Assembly (NCBI RefSeq): GCF_009758015.1
Contig: NZ_WSEL01000009.1
Location: 1,723,501 to 1,787,500 of the forward strand
Direction of reading: 5' to 3'
Length of the DNA: 64,000 nucleotides
Source: Ramlibacter pinisoli
Lineage (GTDB): Bacteria; Pseudomonadota; Gammaproteobacteria; Burkholderiales; Burkholderiaceae_C
The notes beneath the pieces are model-generated. The model was not told the origin of the DNA. It saw only the letters and a program-made list of their open reading frames with translations, and did not search any database. The translations under genes and the position numbers were made by a program. Shown here in pieces: positions 19,392-27,754 of this stretch (position 1 is the first letter of the stretch; each line of letters starts with the position of its first letter).

Positions 19392-20207
19392 TCAGGCCTG
19401 GGCGGGCGCGGGAGAGTCGGACAGCGCCCGACGCAGCAGGACGCCGGCGAGGTGCGCGCGGTAGGCCGGGGTGGCGGCCAGGTCGTCGTTCAGCCCTTGT
19501 GGGGCCAGCTTCAGGTCGCGAACGGCAGCCAGCGGGTCCTCGGCACCGGCGGACAGGCGCGCCTCGGCTTCGGTCCAGCGCCGCACGCAGGGCGCCGCGC
19601 CGGTCAGGGCGACGCGCACGCCGCCCTGCGTGTGCGCCAGGAACAGCCCGACCAGCGCGTAGCCGGAAGCGGGATGGCGGTGCTTGCAATAGACGGCGCG
19701 CAGCGGCAACGGGAACTCGATGGCCGTGACGATCTCGGCTGCGTCCAGCGCGGTGCTGAACATGCCGGTGAAGAACTCGTCCGCGGCGATGCGGCGGCGA
19801 TCGGTGACCACGGTGGCGCCCAGCCCGAGCACGGCGGCGGGATAGTCGGCGGCCGGGTCGTTGTTGGCGATGGAGCCGCCGATCGTGCCGCGCTGGCGCA
19901 CCTGGGCGTCGCCGATCAGGCCGGCCAGGTCGGCCAGCGCCGGGATCGCCTGCCGCACCACCGGGGAGGCGGCGACCTGCGCATGGGGCGTGGCGGCGCC
20001 GATGGCCAGCACGCCACCCTGGCAGGCGATGCCACGCAGTGCATCCAGCCGGGCGACGTCCACCAGGTGGGACGGACGCGCAAGCCGGTGCTTGAGCGTG
20101 GGCAGCAGGGTCATGCCCCCGGACAGCGGACGTGCCTGCGCATGCGCCTGCAGCAGGCGCACGGCCTCGGCGAGATCGTTGGGGCGTTCGTAGCGGAAGG
20201 GGTACAT
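19392..20207 (-). CDS. Molybdenum hydroxylase FAD-binding medium subunit
   Basis: 271 residues. FAD-binding signatures 'RPLSGGMTLLP' (near residue 30) and 'GTIGGSIANNDPAADYPA' are intact; the C-terminal CO_deh_flav_C domain follows (RAVYCKHRHPASGYALVGL). Start chosen at MYPFRYERP, the conserved beginning of the family; an upstream ATG at 20252 adds a proline-rich tail only. It carries electrons from the iron-sulfur subunit to an acceptor. Located seven bases upstream of the fused small subunit. Confidence 0.93.
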   Translation of the reverse strand: MYPFRYERPNDLAEAVRLLQAHAQARPLSGGMTLLPTLKHRLARPSHLVDVARLDALRGIACQGGVLAIGAATPHAQVAASPVVRQAIPALADLAGLIGDAQVRQRGTIGGSIANNDPAADYPAAVLGLGATVVTDRRRIAADEFFTGMFSTALDAAEIVTAIEFPLPLRAVYCKHRHPASGYALVGLFLAHTQGGVRVALTGAAPCVRRWTEAEARLSAGAEDPLAAVRDLKLAPQGLNDDLAATPAYRAHLAGVLLRRALSDSPAPAQA

Positions 20208-20223
20208 GGGGCCTGGGGAAGCG

Positions 20224-20853
20224 TCAGGGCCGGAGGGACTCGTCGGCGGCACGGGCTGCGCGCATGCCGGCCCAGCGGCGCACCAGCTGCGTGTCGATGT
20301 CGAACAGGTCGAGGCAGCGGCCGACGGTGTGGTCGACCATCTCGTCCACGCTCTGCGGGCGGGCGTAGAGCGCCGGCACCGGCGGCATGATCACCGCGCC
20401 GTTTTCGCCGGCCTGCAGCATCGCCTTGAGGTGGCCGTTGTGCAGCGGCGTTTCGCGCACCATCAGCACCAGGCGGCGGCGCTCCTTCAGCACCACGTCG
20501 GCCGCGCGCGTGAGCAGCCCGGACGTGTTGCCGTACGCGATCTCCGACAGCGAGCGGATGGAACAGGGCGCGACCACCATGCCCATGGTCCTGAACGATC
20601 CGGAGGAGATGGTGGCGGCGATGTTGCGCTGGTGGTGGACCTCGGTGGCCAGCGCCTCGATCTCCTTGATGCCCAGGTCGCACTCGGTGGCCACCGTCAT
20701 GCGAGCCGATTCGCTCATGACCAGGTGGGTCTCGATCCCCGAACCCTGCAGGACCTGCAGGATGCGGATGCCGTAGGCCGCGCCGGACGCGCCGCTGATG
20801 CCCACGATGAGGCGGCGGGGGGACACTGGCACATCCGGTGCGAGGCGGGTCAT
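20224..20853 (-). CDS. UbiX-family flavin prenyltransferase
   Basis: 209 residues. 'LIVGISGASGAAYGIRIL' is the FMN-binding loop and 'LMVRETPLHNGHLKAM' the prenyl-phosphate site of UbiX/Pad1, which makes prenylated FMN for UbiD enzymes. It leads the operon that contains the UbiD decarboxylase, so cofactor and enzyme are made together. Seventeen bases separate it from the medium subunit. The 103-base gap upstream, to the LysR stop, holds the TGTGAGC palindrome that probably controls the operon. Confidence 0.94.
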   Translation of the reverse strand: MTRLAPDVPVSPRRLIVGISGASGAAYGIRILQVLQGSGIETHLVMSESARMTVATECDLGIKEIEALATEVHHQRNIAATISSGSFRTMGMVVAPCSIRSLSEIAYGNTSGLLTRAADVVLKERRRLVLMVRETPLHNGHLKAMLQAGENGAVIMPPVPALYARPQSVDEMVDHTVGRCLDLFDIDTQLVRRWAGMRAARAADESLRP

Positions 20854-20923
20854 CGGGGTCTCTCGGGAAGCGGGCGGAACGCAGGAATGATGTGGGAAGC
20901 GGGCCCGGAAAGCGAGGCGCCCC

Positions 20924-20940
20924 TGTGAGCAGAGCTCACA
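20924..20940. promoter_or_regulatory. Palindromic LysR box 1 (TGTGAGC-AGA-GCTCACA)
   Basis: A perfect 7+7 palindrome with a 3-base centre, 71 bases upstream of the UbiX start. Its core TGAGCAGAGCTCA has the T-N11-A form of LysR sites. A near-identical copy lies just upstream of the adjacent lysR gene (21891-21907), 13 of 17 bases the same. It could also act as a terminator for lysR, but the duplication argues for a protein-binding site. Confidence 0.65.
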
Positions 20941-20956
20941 CCACCACGGCAGCGCT

Positions 20957-21880
20957 TCAGGCGGGCCGCGCCAGCGTCTGCAGCAGCTGCGCGAGCGAGC
21001 GCTCGGTGTCCTCGCCCTCCTTCAGCAACCACTGCTTGAAGGTCTCGACCACCGGGTCGCCGTGCCACTGCGGCGCGATGAGGGCGAAGTACTGGCGCTT
21101 GCGCGCGAGCTCCACCCCGAACGGGGTGCACAGCTTCCCCGTGATGACGTCGTCGGCCACCATCGACAGCGGCGCCAGCACGACGCCCAGGCCTTCGGCC
21201 GCCGCCTGGATCGCCAGGTACATCTGCTCGAACTGCAGCAGCTGGGCGGGACGCAGCTGCGGCTGCTGCGCGAGGGCCAGCCACTCGGCCCAGGGCAGGG
21301 GCTCGTTGCGGTAGCTCAGGAAGGTCTGGTGCCGGAGGTCCCCCGGGCCCTGCAGGTGCCCGCCTTCCAGCAGGTCGGGGTGGCAGACGGGCACGATCGT
21401 CTCGGTCATGAACGGCACGGCCACCTGGGCCTCGGGCTGGCGGAAGCCGCCGCGGATGACGACATGGTCGGTCTCGAAGTTCGGCGGCCCGGCCGAGGTG
21501 GTGAGCTTGACCTCGACCCCCGGCTCCCGCCGGTGGAAATTCGACAGCCGCGGGATCAGCCACCGGATCAGGATGGTGGCCGGCGCATTGACGCTCAGCG
21601 CCCGCGTCTCCTTGTGTTCCTGCAGATAGCTCGCGGCGACGGAGATCCGGTCCAGGGCCGGGGTGGCCGCCGCCAGCAGCGTGCGGCCGGCGCCGGTCAG
21701 GCTGAGCGGGGCCCGGGGACGCGCGAAGACGGCCGTTCCGAGCCACTCTTCCAGCGCCGCGATCTGCTTGCTGATCGCGCCGTGCGTCACCTCGAGCTCA
21801 CGCGCCGCCTTGCTGAAGCTCATGTGGCGCGCGGCGGCTTCGAAGGCACGCAACGCGTTCAGGGGCGGCAGTTTTCGCAT
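20957..21880 (-). CDS. LysR-type regulator, GcvA-like, of the UbiX/UbiD operon
   Basis: 307 residues. Helix-turn-helix near residues 18-45 (SFSKAARELEVTHGAISKQIAALE) and a LysR substrate domain. The 'LPPLNALRAFEAAARHMSFS' onset is of the GcvA group. Same strand as and directly upstream of the nine-gene operon, and directly downstream of fahA. Palindromes of the same design lie before its own start and before ubiX, which supports control of both (inference). Which acid it senses is unknown. Confidence 0.9.
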   Translation of the reverse strand: MRKLPPLNALRAFEAAARHMSFSKAARELEVTHGAISKQIAALEEWLGTAVFARPRAPLSLTGAGRTLLAAATPALDRISVAASYLQEHKETRALSVNAPATILIRWLIPRLSNFHRREPGVEVKLTTSAGPPNFETDHVVIRGGFRQPEAQVAVPFMTETIVPVCHPDLLEGGHLQGPGDLRHQTFLSYRNEPLPWAEWLALAQQPQLRPAQLLQFEQMYLAIQAAAEGLGVVLAPLSMVADDVITGKLCTPFGVELARKRQYFALIAPQWHGDPVVETFKQWLLKEGEDTERSLAQLLQTLARPA

Positions 21881-21890
21881 GGCCCGATTG

Positions 21891-21907
21891 TGTGAGGAAA
21901 CCTCACT
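21891..21907. promoter_or_regulatory. Palindromic LysR box 2 (GTGAGG-AAA-CCTCAC)
   Basis: Perfect 6+6 palindrome at 21892-21906 with a 3-base centre, 12 bases before the lysR ATG. The core TGAGGAAACCTCA again fits T-N11-A. Shared design with box 1: GTGAG-S-ARA-S-CTCAC. Likely autoregulatory site. Confidence 0.65.
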
Positions 21908-21929
21908 GGATGCGGGCGCCGCGCGCGGG

Positions 21930-23255
21930 CTATCGGGCTGGGGACGGCGCCGCCACGATGGTGCCGCTGCACTCGCCGAAGCCGATGCGCCGGCTGCCCG
22001 GGCGCTCGCACCAGCCGCGCAGGCTCAGCGTGTCGCCGTCGGCCAGGAAGGTCCGCTGTTCGCCGTTGGGCAGGCGGATGGGCTCCTTGCCGCCGCTCGT
22101 CAGCTCCAGCAGCGACCCGGCCTGCTCCGGCCGCAGGCCGGACAGCGTGCCCGACCCCAGCAGGTCGCCGGGCTGCAGGTTGCAGCCGCCGCAGGTGTGG
22201 TGGGCGAGCAGTTGCGCCGCGGTCCAGAACGCCGCCTCCGCGGCCGAGCTGCTGGACATCCGGTGCGGCGGCTCGCCGGCAGCGCGCATGGCGGCGGTCT
22301 GCAGCCATGCTTCGAGCTGGATGTCGAACGCACCCCGCTGCCGGTTGTGCGGCGAATCGAGATAAGGCAGCGGGTCGGGGTGGCCGGCCGGCCGGCTCAA
22401 GGGCGCGCGGAACGGCGCCAGCGCTTCCAGCGTGACCACCCACGGCGACATCGTGCTGGCGAAGTTCTTCGACAGGAACGGGCCCAGCGGCTGGTACTCC
22501 CACGCCTGGATGTCGCGCGCCGACCAGTCGTTGAACAAGGTCACGCCGAACAGGTGGTCCTCGGCCGCATCCAGGGCGACCGGATCGCCCAGCGCATTGC
22601 CCGCGCCCACCAGGAAGCCCAGTTCGAGCTCGTAGTCCAGGCGCTGGGACGGCGCGAACACCGGCGTGGTTGCCGCAGGGCTCTTGGTCTGGCCGAGTGG
22701 TCGGCGCACCGCCTGCCCGCTCGCCACGATCGACGAGCTGCGGCCGTGGTAGCCGATCGGCACCCATTCGTAGTTGGGCAGCAGCGGGTTGTCGGGGCGG
22801 AACAGCTTGCCGACCGCGGTGGCGTGGTGGATGCCCGCGTAGAAGTCGGTGTAGTCGCCGATCGCGCACGGCAGCGCGAGCGCCACCGCTGTTTGCGGCA
22901 ACAGACAGGGCTGCAGGGCGCCGCGCTGCTGGCTGCCGTCACACAGCGCCTCGGAGAGTGCCGACCGCAGCAGCCGGCGCGGCTTCGGCCCGCCCGCCAT
23001 GAGGCTCTTGAGCTCGCCGCCCGCCAGGCCCTCGAGCACGGCGGCCACGTCGGCGGTCCAGCGCCCGCATTCCTGCGCCGCACGCAGGTCCAGCACCTGG
23101 TCGCCGATGGCCACGCCGATGCGCCAGCCATCCAGAGCATCGGCGCGGCGGAAGCGGCCGAAGGGCAGGTTCTGGATCGGAAAGTCGGTGGCGGGATCGT
23201 TGGCGGAGGCGACCCAGCTGCGCAGGTCCGGGTCGTGGGTGGAATCGAGCGTCAT
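21930..23255 (-). CDS. fahA: Fumarylacetoacetase
   Basis: 441 residues, the usual length. Hydrolyses fumarylacetoacetate to fumarate and acetoacetate, the last step of homogentisate/tyrosine breakdown. N-terminal FAA domain ([16 protein letters not shown]), then the catalytic domain with '[20 protein letters not shown]', '[15 protein letters not shown]' and '[13 protein letters not shown]' holding the metal-binding Asp/Glu residues and catalytic His. Start ATG overlaps the hmgA stop (23252-23255). No maleylacetoacetate isomerase gene is present, so that step must be encoded elsewhere or use glutathione chemistry. Confidence 0.95.
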   Translation of the reverse strand: MTLDSTHDPDLRSWVASANDPATDFPIQNLPFGRFRRADALDGWRIGVAIGDQVLDLRAAQECGRWTADVAAVLEGLAGGELKSLMAGGPKPRRLLRSALSEALCDGSQQRGALQPCLLPQTAVALALPCAIGDYTDFYAGIHHATAVGKLFRPDNPLLPNYEWVPIGYHGRSSSIVASGQAVRRPLGQTKSPAATTPVFAPSQRLDYELELGFLVGAGNALGDPVALDAAEDHLFGVTLFNDWSARDIQAWEYQPLGPFLSKNFASTMSPWVVTLEALAPFRAPLSRPAGHPDPLPYLDSPHNRQRGAFDIQLEAWLQTAAMRAAGEPPHRMSSSSAAEAAFWTAAQLLAHHTCGGCNLQPGDLLGSGTLSGLRPEQAGSLLELTSGGKEPIRLPNGEQRTFLADGDTLSLRGWCERPGSRRIGFGECSGTIVAAPSPAR

Positions 23256-24556
23256 GTCTTGCGGGAGGCGAAGCGGTCGGCCAGGCCCGACCAGCACTGG
23301 GCATAGTCGGCATCGAGGGCGCCGCCGGTCAGCGCGAATGCGGTCGGCTGGAAACGCCAGCGGCTCTCGAACATGAAGGCCAGCGTGTTGTCCAGCTTCT
23401 GGGGCTGCAGGGGCGCGCCGCTGGCCCTGTCGAAGGCCTCCGCGTCGGGGCCGTGGGGAACCATGCAGTTGTGCAGCGAGGCCCCGCCGGGACGGAAGCC
23501 CTGGGGCTTGGCGTCGTACTGCCCGTAGACGAGCCCCATGAATTCACTCATCACGTTGCGGTGGTACCAGGGCGGGCGGAAGGTGTCTTCCGCCACCAGC
23601 CAGCGCGGCGGGAAGATGACGAAATCGCAGTTGGCCGTGCCCGGCGTGTCGGACGGCGAGGTGAGCACGGTGAAGATGGACGGGTCCGGATGGTCGAAGC
23701 TGATCGAGCCGATGACCATGAAGTTCGCGGTGTCGTACTTGAGCGGCGCGAGGTTGCCGTGCCAGGCGACGACGTTGAACGGCGACTGCTGCATCTGCGC
23801 GCGCCACAGGCGGCCGCCGAACTTCTTGACGATCTCGCAGCCGCCGGCATCGTCCTCATAGGCCGCCACCGGTGCCTGGAAGTCGCGCGGATTGGCCAGG
23901 CCGTTGGAGCCGATGGGCCCGAGCTCGGGCAGGCGGAACAGCGCGCCGTAGTTCTCGCACACGTAGCCGCGCGAGGGGCCATCCGGCACGTCCACGCGGA
24001 AGGCGATGCCGCGCGGCAGCAGGGCGATCTCGCCGGGCCGCACGGACAGGACGCCCAGCTCGGTGCGCAGCACGAGGCGTCCCTGCTGCGGGACCAGCAG
24101 CATTTCGGCATCCGCGTTGACCAGAGCGCGGCGGTCCATGGACCGGTTGCAGAGGTACACATGGGCGGCCATGCCGACCTGGGCCTCCACGTCGCCGTTG
24201 GCCACCACCGTGCGCAGGCCGTCGACGAAATCGAGCGGCTCCTGCGGAATCTCGAAAGGCGCCCAGCGCAGCGGCTCGGGCGGGATCACCGCGTGCGGCT
24301 GCGCACCGGTGAGCCACCAGGCCTGCTCGTAGGGCTGGTAAGCGCCGGTGACGACCGAGGGCTGCCGGCGGTACAGCCAGGTGCGGCGGTTCTCGGCGCG
24401 TGGCGCGGTGAAGGCAGTGCCGGACACCAGTTCGGCATAGAGGGCCAGGGGCGCGCGCTGCGGGCTGTTGCGGCCCTGCGGGAGCGCGCCGGCGACGGCT
24501 TCGGTGGCGAATTCGTTGCCGAACCCGCTCTGGTAGCGCAAGCTGTCCTGTGTCAT
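23252..24556 (-). CDS. hmgA: Homogentisate 1,2-dioxygenase
   Basis: 434 residues. Ring-cleaving non-haem iron enzyme converting homogentisate to maleylacetoacetate. Strongly diagnostic N-terminus ([19 protein letters not shown]), '[20 protein letters not shown]', and the iron region '[18 protein letters not shown]' with His and Glu ligands. The ATG at 24556 is preceded by a GGAGGA ribosome site; an upstream ATG at 24571 would include that site in the coding part. Translationally coupled to fahA, and follows the FAD hydroxylase gene by 18 bases. Confidence 0.96.
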   Translation of the reverse strand: MTQDSLRYQSGFGNEFATEAVAGALPQGRNSPQRAPLALYAELVSGTAFTAPRAENRRTWLYRRQPSVVTGAYQPYEQAWWLTGAQPHAVIPPEPLRWAPFEIPQEPLDFVDGLRTVVANGDVEAQVGMAAHVYLCNRSMDRRALVNADAEMLLVPQQGRLVLRTELGVLSVRPGEIALLPRGIAFRVDVPDGPSRGYVCENYGALFRLPELGPIGSNGLANPRDFQAPVAAYEDDAGGCEIVKKFGGRLWRAQMQQSPFNVVAWHGNLAPLKYDTANFMVIGSISFDHPDPSIFTVLTSPSDTPGTANCDFVIFPPRWLVAEDTFRPPWYHRNVMSEFMGLVYGQYDAKPQGFRPGGASLHNCMVPHGPDAEAFDRASGAPLQPQKLDNTLAFMFESRWRFQPTAFALTGGALDADYAQCWSGLADRFASRKT

Positions 24557-24574
24557 GGCTGCATCCTCCATCGT

Positions 24575-25774
24575 TCAGGCCGGCAGCGGCACCTGATCGA
24601 CCTTGTAGTCGAACAGCCAGTGGTAGCGCTCGCGCACGCGCGCCTCGTTCCACTCACGGTCCACGTAGGCCACGGCGCCTTCGGCCGATGCCAGCGCCGG
24701 ATTGTGGAAGCGCTTGGTGTTGGCGGCCGAGCCCTGCACGATCCTGGTGGCGCGCTCCACGCGCGCGTCCTGGTAGCGGCGCAGCGCATGCTGCGGATCC
24801 CCGGTCTCGCGCAGGCAGCGCGCCACCATGGCGCCATCCTCGATCGCCATGCAGGCACCCTGCGCCAGGAAGGGCAGCGTCGGGTGGCAGGCATCGCCCA
24901 GCAGGGTCACGCGGCCCTGCGTCCACTGCTGCAGGGGCTCGCGCACCATCAGCGCCCACTTGTAGGGCTGCTGGACGCTGCGGATCAGCGTCTGCACGTC
25001 GTCGTGCCAGCCCGCGAAGTCGCGCAGGCATTCCTCGGTCGTGCCGGCCGCCGTCCAGGACTCCACGGTCCAGTCGCCGCGCTCCACGATGCCGACGAAG
25101 TTGACCAGCTCGCCGCGGCGCAGCGCGTAGTGGATGACGTGGCCGCCGGGGCCGACCCAGTTGTTGCCGACCGGTTCGCGCAGGTGCGCGGGCAGGCGCT
25201 CGGCCGGGATGACGCCGCGCCAGGCCAGGCACCCCGAGAACGACGGCGCGTCGGCGCCGAACAGGCCCTGGCGGATGCGGGAGTGCACGCCGTCGGCGCC
25301 GACCAGGAGGTCCCCCCGGAACCGGCGGCCGTCCTCCAGCACCAGCGTGACACCGGATTCACTCGCATCGAAGGACGCGCATTTCGCGCCGAGCACGATC
25401 GCCTCCGGATCGATGGCCCGCACCGCGTCGACCAGCACCCCGTGCAGGTCGGGCCGATAGAGCGTGTAGTAGGGATGGCCGTATTCCGCCACCGACTGCT
25501 TGCCCAGGTCGAACAGCTTCCAGGTCTGGCCCGTGCTCCACAGGCGCACCTGCTTGCCCGCGGCGACGCTCGCGATCTCACGCACCGCCTCGTCGACACC
25601 CAGGAGGGACAGCACGCGCGTGGCGTTCGCACTCAGCTGCAGGCCGGCACCCACTTCGCCCAGCCGCGAGGCCTGCTCGAACACCTGCACCTGGTGGCCA
25701 TCGCGCAGGAGGGCGAGCGCCGCCGTCAGTCCGCCGAGCCCGGCACCCGCGATCAGGATCTTCTGTTTCGTCAT
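24575..25774 (-). CDS. FAD-dependent aromatic hydroxylase (3-hydroxybenzoate 6-hydroxylase / salicylate hydroxylase family)
   Basis: 399 residues. GAGLGG Rossmann motif near residue 10, the DG motif 'DLLVGADGVHSRIRQGLFG', and 'GDACHPTLPFLAQGACMAIEDG' for FAD pyrophosphate are intact, giving a group A flavoprotein monooxygenase. Family members para-hydroxylate phenolic acids. Since homogentisate dioxygenase is next, not gentisate dioxygenase, the likely product is homogentisate from a hydroxyphenylacetate (inference). No separate reductase is needed. The start is one base after the Bug stop. Confidence 0.9.
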   Translation of the reverse strand: MTKQKILIAGAGLGGLTAALALLRDGHQVQVFEQASRLGEVGAGLQLSANATRVLSLLGVDEAVREIASVAAGKQVRLWSTGQTWKLFDLGKQSVAEYGHPYYTLYRPDLHGVLVDAVRAIDPEAIVLGAKCASFDASESGVTLVLEDGRRFRGDLLVGADGVHSRIRQGLFGADAPSFSGCLAWRGVIPAERLPAHLREPVGNNWVGPGGHVIHYALRRGELVNFVGIVERGDWTVESWTAAGTTEECLRDFAGWHDDVQTLIRSVQQPYKWALMVREPLQQWTQGRVTLLGDACHPTLPFLAQGACMAIEDGAMVARCLRETGDPQHALRRYQDARVERATRIVQGSAANTKRFHNPALASAEGAVAYVDREWNEARVRERYHWLFDYKVDQVPLPA

Positions 25775-25775
25775 G

Positions 25776-26756
25776 TCAGTCCGCCTCGACACGGGCCCGG
25801 ACGATGATGCCGGACCACTTCTTGAAATCGGCGGCGATCACCGCGCCGAACGCTTGCACATCGGGAACGCCGGGCTCGAGCCCCTGCTCGGCCAGCTGCC
25901 GCCGGACCTCGGCCGACTGGGCCGCTTTCGTGAACGCGGCGCGCAGCTTCTGCAGCACCGGCTCCGGCGTGCCCTTGGGCGCGACCAGGCCGAACCAGGA
26001 ATAGGCCTCGTAATCCTTGCCGAGCACCGACCGGACCGTGGGCACGTCCGGCGCCGGCGCATAGGGCTGGGCACCGGTGACCGCCAGGGCCTTCAGCTTG
26101 CCGGACTTGACGTGCGGGTAGAGCAGCGAGGCGTTGTCCAGGATGAGCGGGATCTGGCCGCCCAGCACGTCGGTCAGCGCCGGACCGCCACCGCGGTAGG
26201 GCACGTGCGTGAGGTCCAGGCCTGCCGTCTCAGCCAGCAGTTCGGTGGCCAGGTGGCCGATCGAGCCGTTGCCGGCCGTGCCGACGGCGAGCTTGCCGCC
26301 CTTCATCTTCACCAGGTCCTGCAGGGTGTTCACGCCGGCGCCGGGGTGGGCCGCGATCATCTGCGGCCCGCGCAGGGCCATGCCCACCGGGATGAAGGAC
26401 TGGGCGTCGTACTTCAGGTTCTTGTAGAGCCCGGGCGCGACCGCGAGCGTGCTGGTGCCGCCCCACAGCAAGGTGTAGCCGTCGGCCGGGCCGCGGGCGA
26501 CGGCGGCGGAGCCGACCGTGCCGGCCGCACCGGCGCGGTTGTCGACGACGATGGGCTGGCCGAAGCCCTCGGCCATGGTCTTGGCGTACATGCGCGCGCT
26601 GGCGTCGGTGGGGCCGCCGGCCGGGAAGGGCACGATGATGGTCACCGGGCGGTTCGGGTAGTCGGACTGGGCCAGCACGGCCGGTGAGGCGCATGCGGCG
26701 AGGGCCGCCTGCAGCAGGCGGCGACGGGCAATGGAGGGCGGGAAGCGGTCAGGCAT
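25776..26756 (-). CDS. Bug/TctC periplasmic solute-binding receptor (homogentisate module)
   Basis: 326 residues. Signal region 'SIARRRLLQAALAACASPAVLAQ' is twin-arginine-like. Mature lobe starts YPNRPVTIIVPFPAGGPTD, with 'LTHVPYRGGGPALTDVLGGQ' in lobe 2. First gene of the operon followed by the FAD hydroxylase, hmgA and fahA, so its ligand is probably an aryl-acetate or benzoate-type acid (inference). Start chosen at MPDRFPPS next to the divergent LysR gene; an upstream ATG would place the promoter inside the gene. Confidence 0.92.
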   Translation of the reverse strand: MPDRFPPSIARRRLLQAALAACASPAVLAQSDYPNRPVTIIVPFPAGGPTDASARMYAKTMAEGFGQPIVVDNRAGAAGTVGSAAVARGPADGYTLLWGGTSTLAVAPGLYKNLKYDAQSFIPVGMALRGPQMIAAHPGAGVNTLQDLVKMKGGKLAVGTAGNGSIGHLATELLAETAGLDLTHVPYRGGGPALTDVLGGQIPLILDNASLLYPHVKSGKLKALAVTGAQPYAPAPDVPTVRSVLGKDYEAYSWFGLVAPKGTPEPVLQKLRAAFTKAAQSAEVRRQLAEQGLEPGVPDVQAFGAVIAADFKKWSGIIVRARVEAD

Positions 26757-26782
26757 GCGCCATTGGACAGGAGCCTGGCTGA

Positions 26783-26819
26783 TTAGTGAAACAGTAAAAT
26801 GGTATGGATTCATCACCAT
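26783..26819. promoter_or_regulatory. LysR-type box and second dyad in divergent promoter
   Basis: TTAGTGAAACAGTAA at 26783-26797 is an imperfect dyad containing T-N11-A (26784-26796). ATGGT (26799-26803) and ACCAT (26815-26819) form a second inverted repeat with an 11-base spacer. The region is unusually AT-rich for the window and lies between the divergent Bug operon and lysR, so it likely holds both promoters. Confidence 0.45.
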
Positions 26820-26850
26820 CGCTTATCACGTGGATGCCCGACTCCCCAGC

Positions 26851-27753
26851 ATGAACCTGTCCGTGCGGCAGTTGCGGGCCTTCGTGGCCATCGCACGGCT
26901 GCACAGCTTCACGCGAGCCGCCGAGCAACTGCACATCACCCAGCCGGGGCTGAGCGCGATGGTCCGCGACCTGGAGGAGCAGCTCGACTGCCGGCTGTTC
27001 GAGCGCACCACCCGGACGGTCGGCCTCACCTCGCACGGCGAGGCGTTCCTGCCGGTGGCCAGCCGGGTGCTGGCGGATCTCGACACGGCGGCCGCGTCGC
27101 TGGGCCACCTGTCCTCGCTGGAACGCCGCCGCCTGGCCGTCGGCGCGACGCCCGTCATCGCTTCGTCCATCCTTCCGGCGGCCTGCGCGGAGTTCGCAAC
27201 GGCGCATCCGGGCGTGCGCGTCGACGTGCATGACCTGGACCGTGCCCAGATCCACGCCCACGTGCAGGACGGCCGGCTGGACGCGGGCTTCGGCGTGTTC
27301 CTCGACGCCGCGAGCGGCTTGCGCCGGCTTCCGCTGCTCAAGACCGCGCTGGTGCTGGTCACGCCGGCAGGCGATGCAGCCGCGGGAACGGTGCGCTGGA
27401 GCGACCTGAAGCGCGAGCGCCTGCTGGGCCTGCCGGCGCACAACCCGATCCAGCAGCTGGTGGACGCGCACGTCCACGGCGAAGGGCGGACAGCGGACTC
27501 TGCCCCCACCTTCAACCAGCTGCACACCCTGCTCGCCATGGTCGAGGCCGGCGCCGGGGACGCGGTCCTGCCCTCCTTCGTCACGCCCGCCGCCGGTCGC
27601 TACCGTGTTGCCGTGCGGCCCATCGTGCGACCGAAGGTGCCGGTCGAGTTCTACGAAATCACCAAGGCGGGACGGCCGCGTGGCGACCTGCTGATGCAGT
27701 TCGGGGACTGCCTGGTGCGGACCATGAAGGCGTTCGGGGTGATGGCGGTGTAG
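26851..27753 (+). CDS. LysR-type regulator of the homogentisate module
   Basis: 300 residues from ATG at 26851. Helix-turn-helix 'SFTRAAEQLHITQPGLSAMVRDLEEQL' at about 18-44, followed by an effector domain beginning RRLAVGATPVIASSILP. This is the CynR/CbbR-like branch rather than the GcvA branch. Divergent from the Bug-hydroxylase-hmgA-fahA operon and separated by a 94-base AT-rich gap with a LysR-type box. Convergent with, and ending one base from, the tartrate dehydratase gene. Confidence 0.9.
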   Translation: MNLSVRQLRAFVAIARLHSFTRAAEQLHITQPGLSAMVRDLEEQLDCRLFERTTRTVGLTSHGEAFLPVASRVLADLDTAAASLGHLSSLERRRLAVGATPVIASSILPAACAEFATAHPGVRVDVHDLDRAQIHAHVQDGRLDAGFGVFLDAASGLRRLPLLKTALVLVTPAGDAAAGTVRWSDLKRERLLGLPAHNPIQQLVDAHVHGEGRTADSAPTFNQLHTLLAMVEAGAGDAVLPSFVTPAAGRYRVAVRPIVRPKVPVEFYEITKAGRPRGDLLMQFGDCLVRTMKAFGVMAV

Positions 27754-27754
27754 C

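Noticed and set aside
20924..20940. CRP-type site (TGTGA...TCACA)
   Set aside because: The spacing is 7 rather than 6 bases, and a matching copy before the adjacent lysR gene favours a LysR site.
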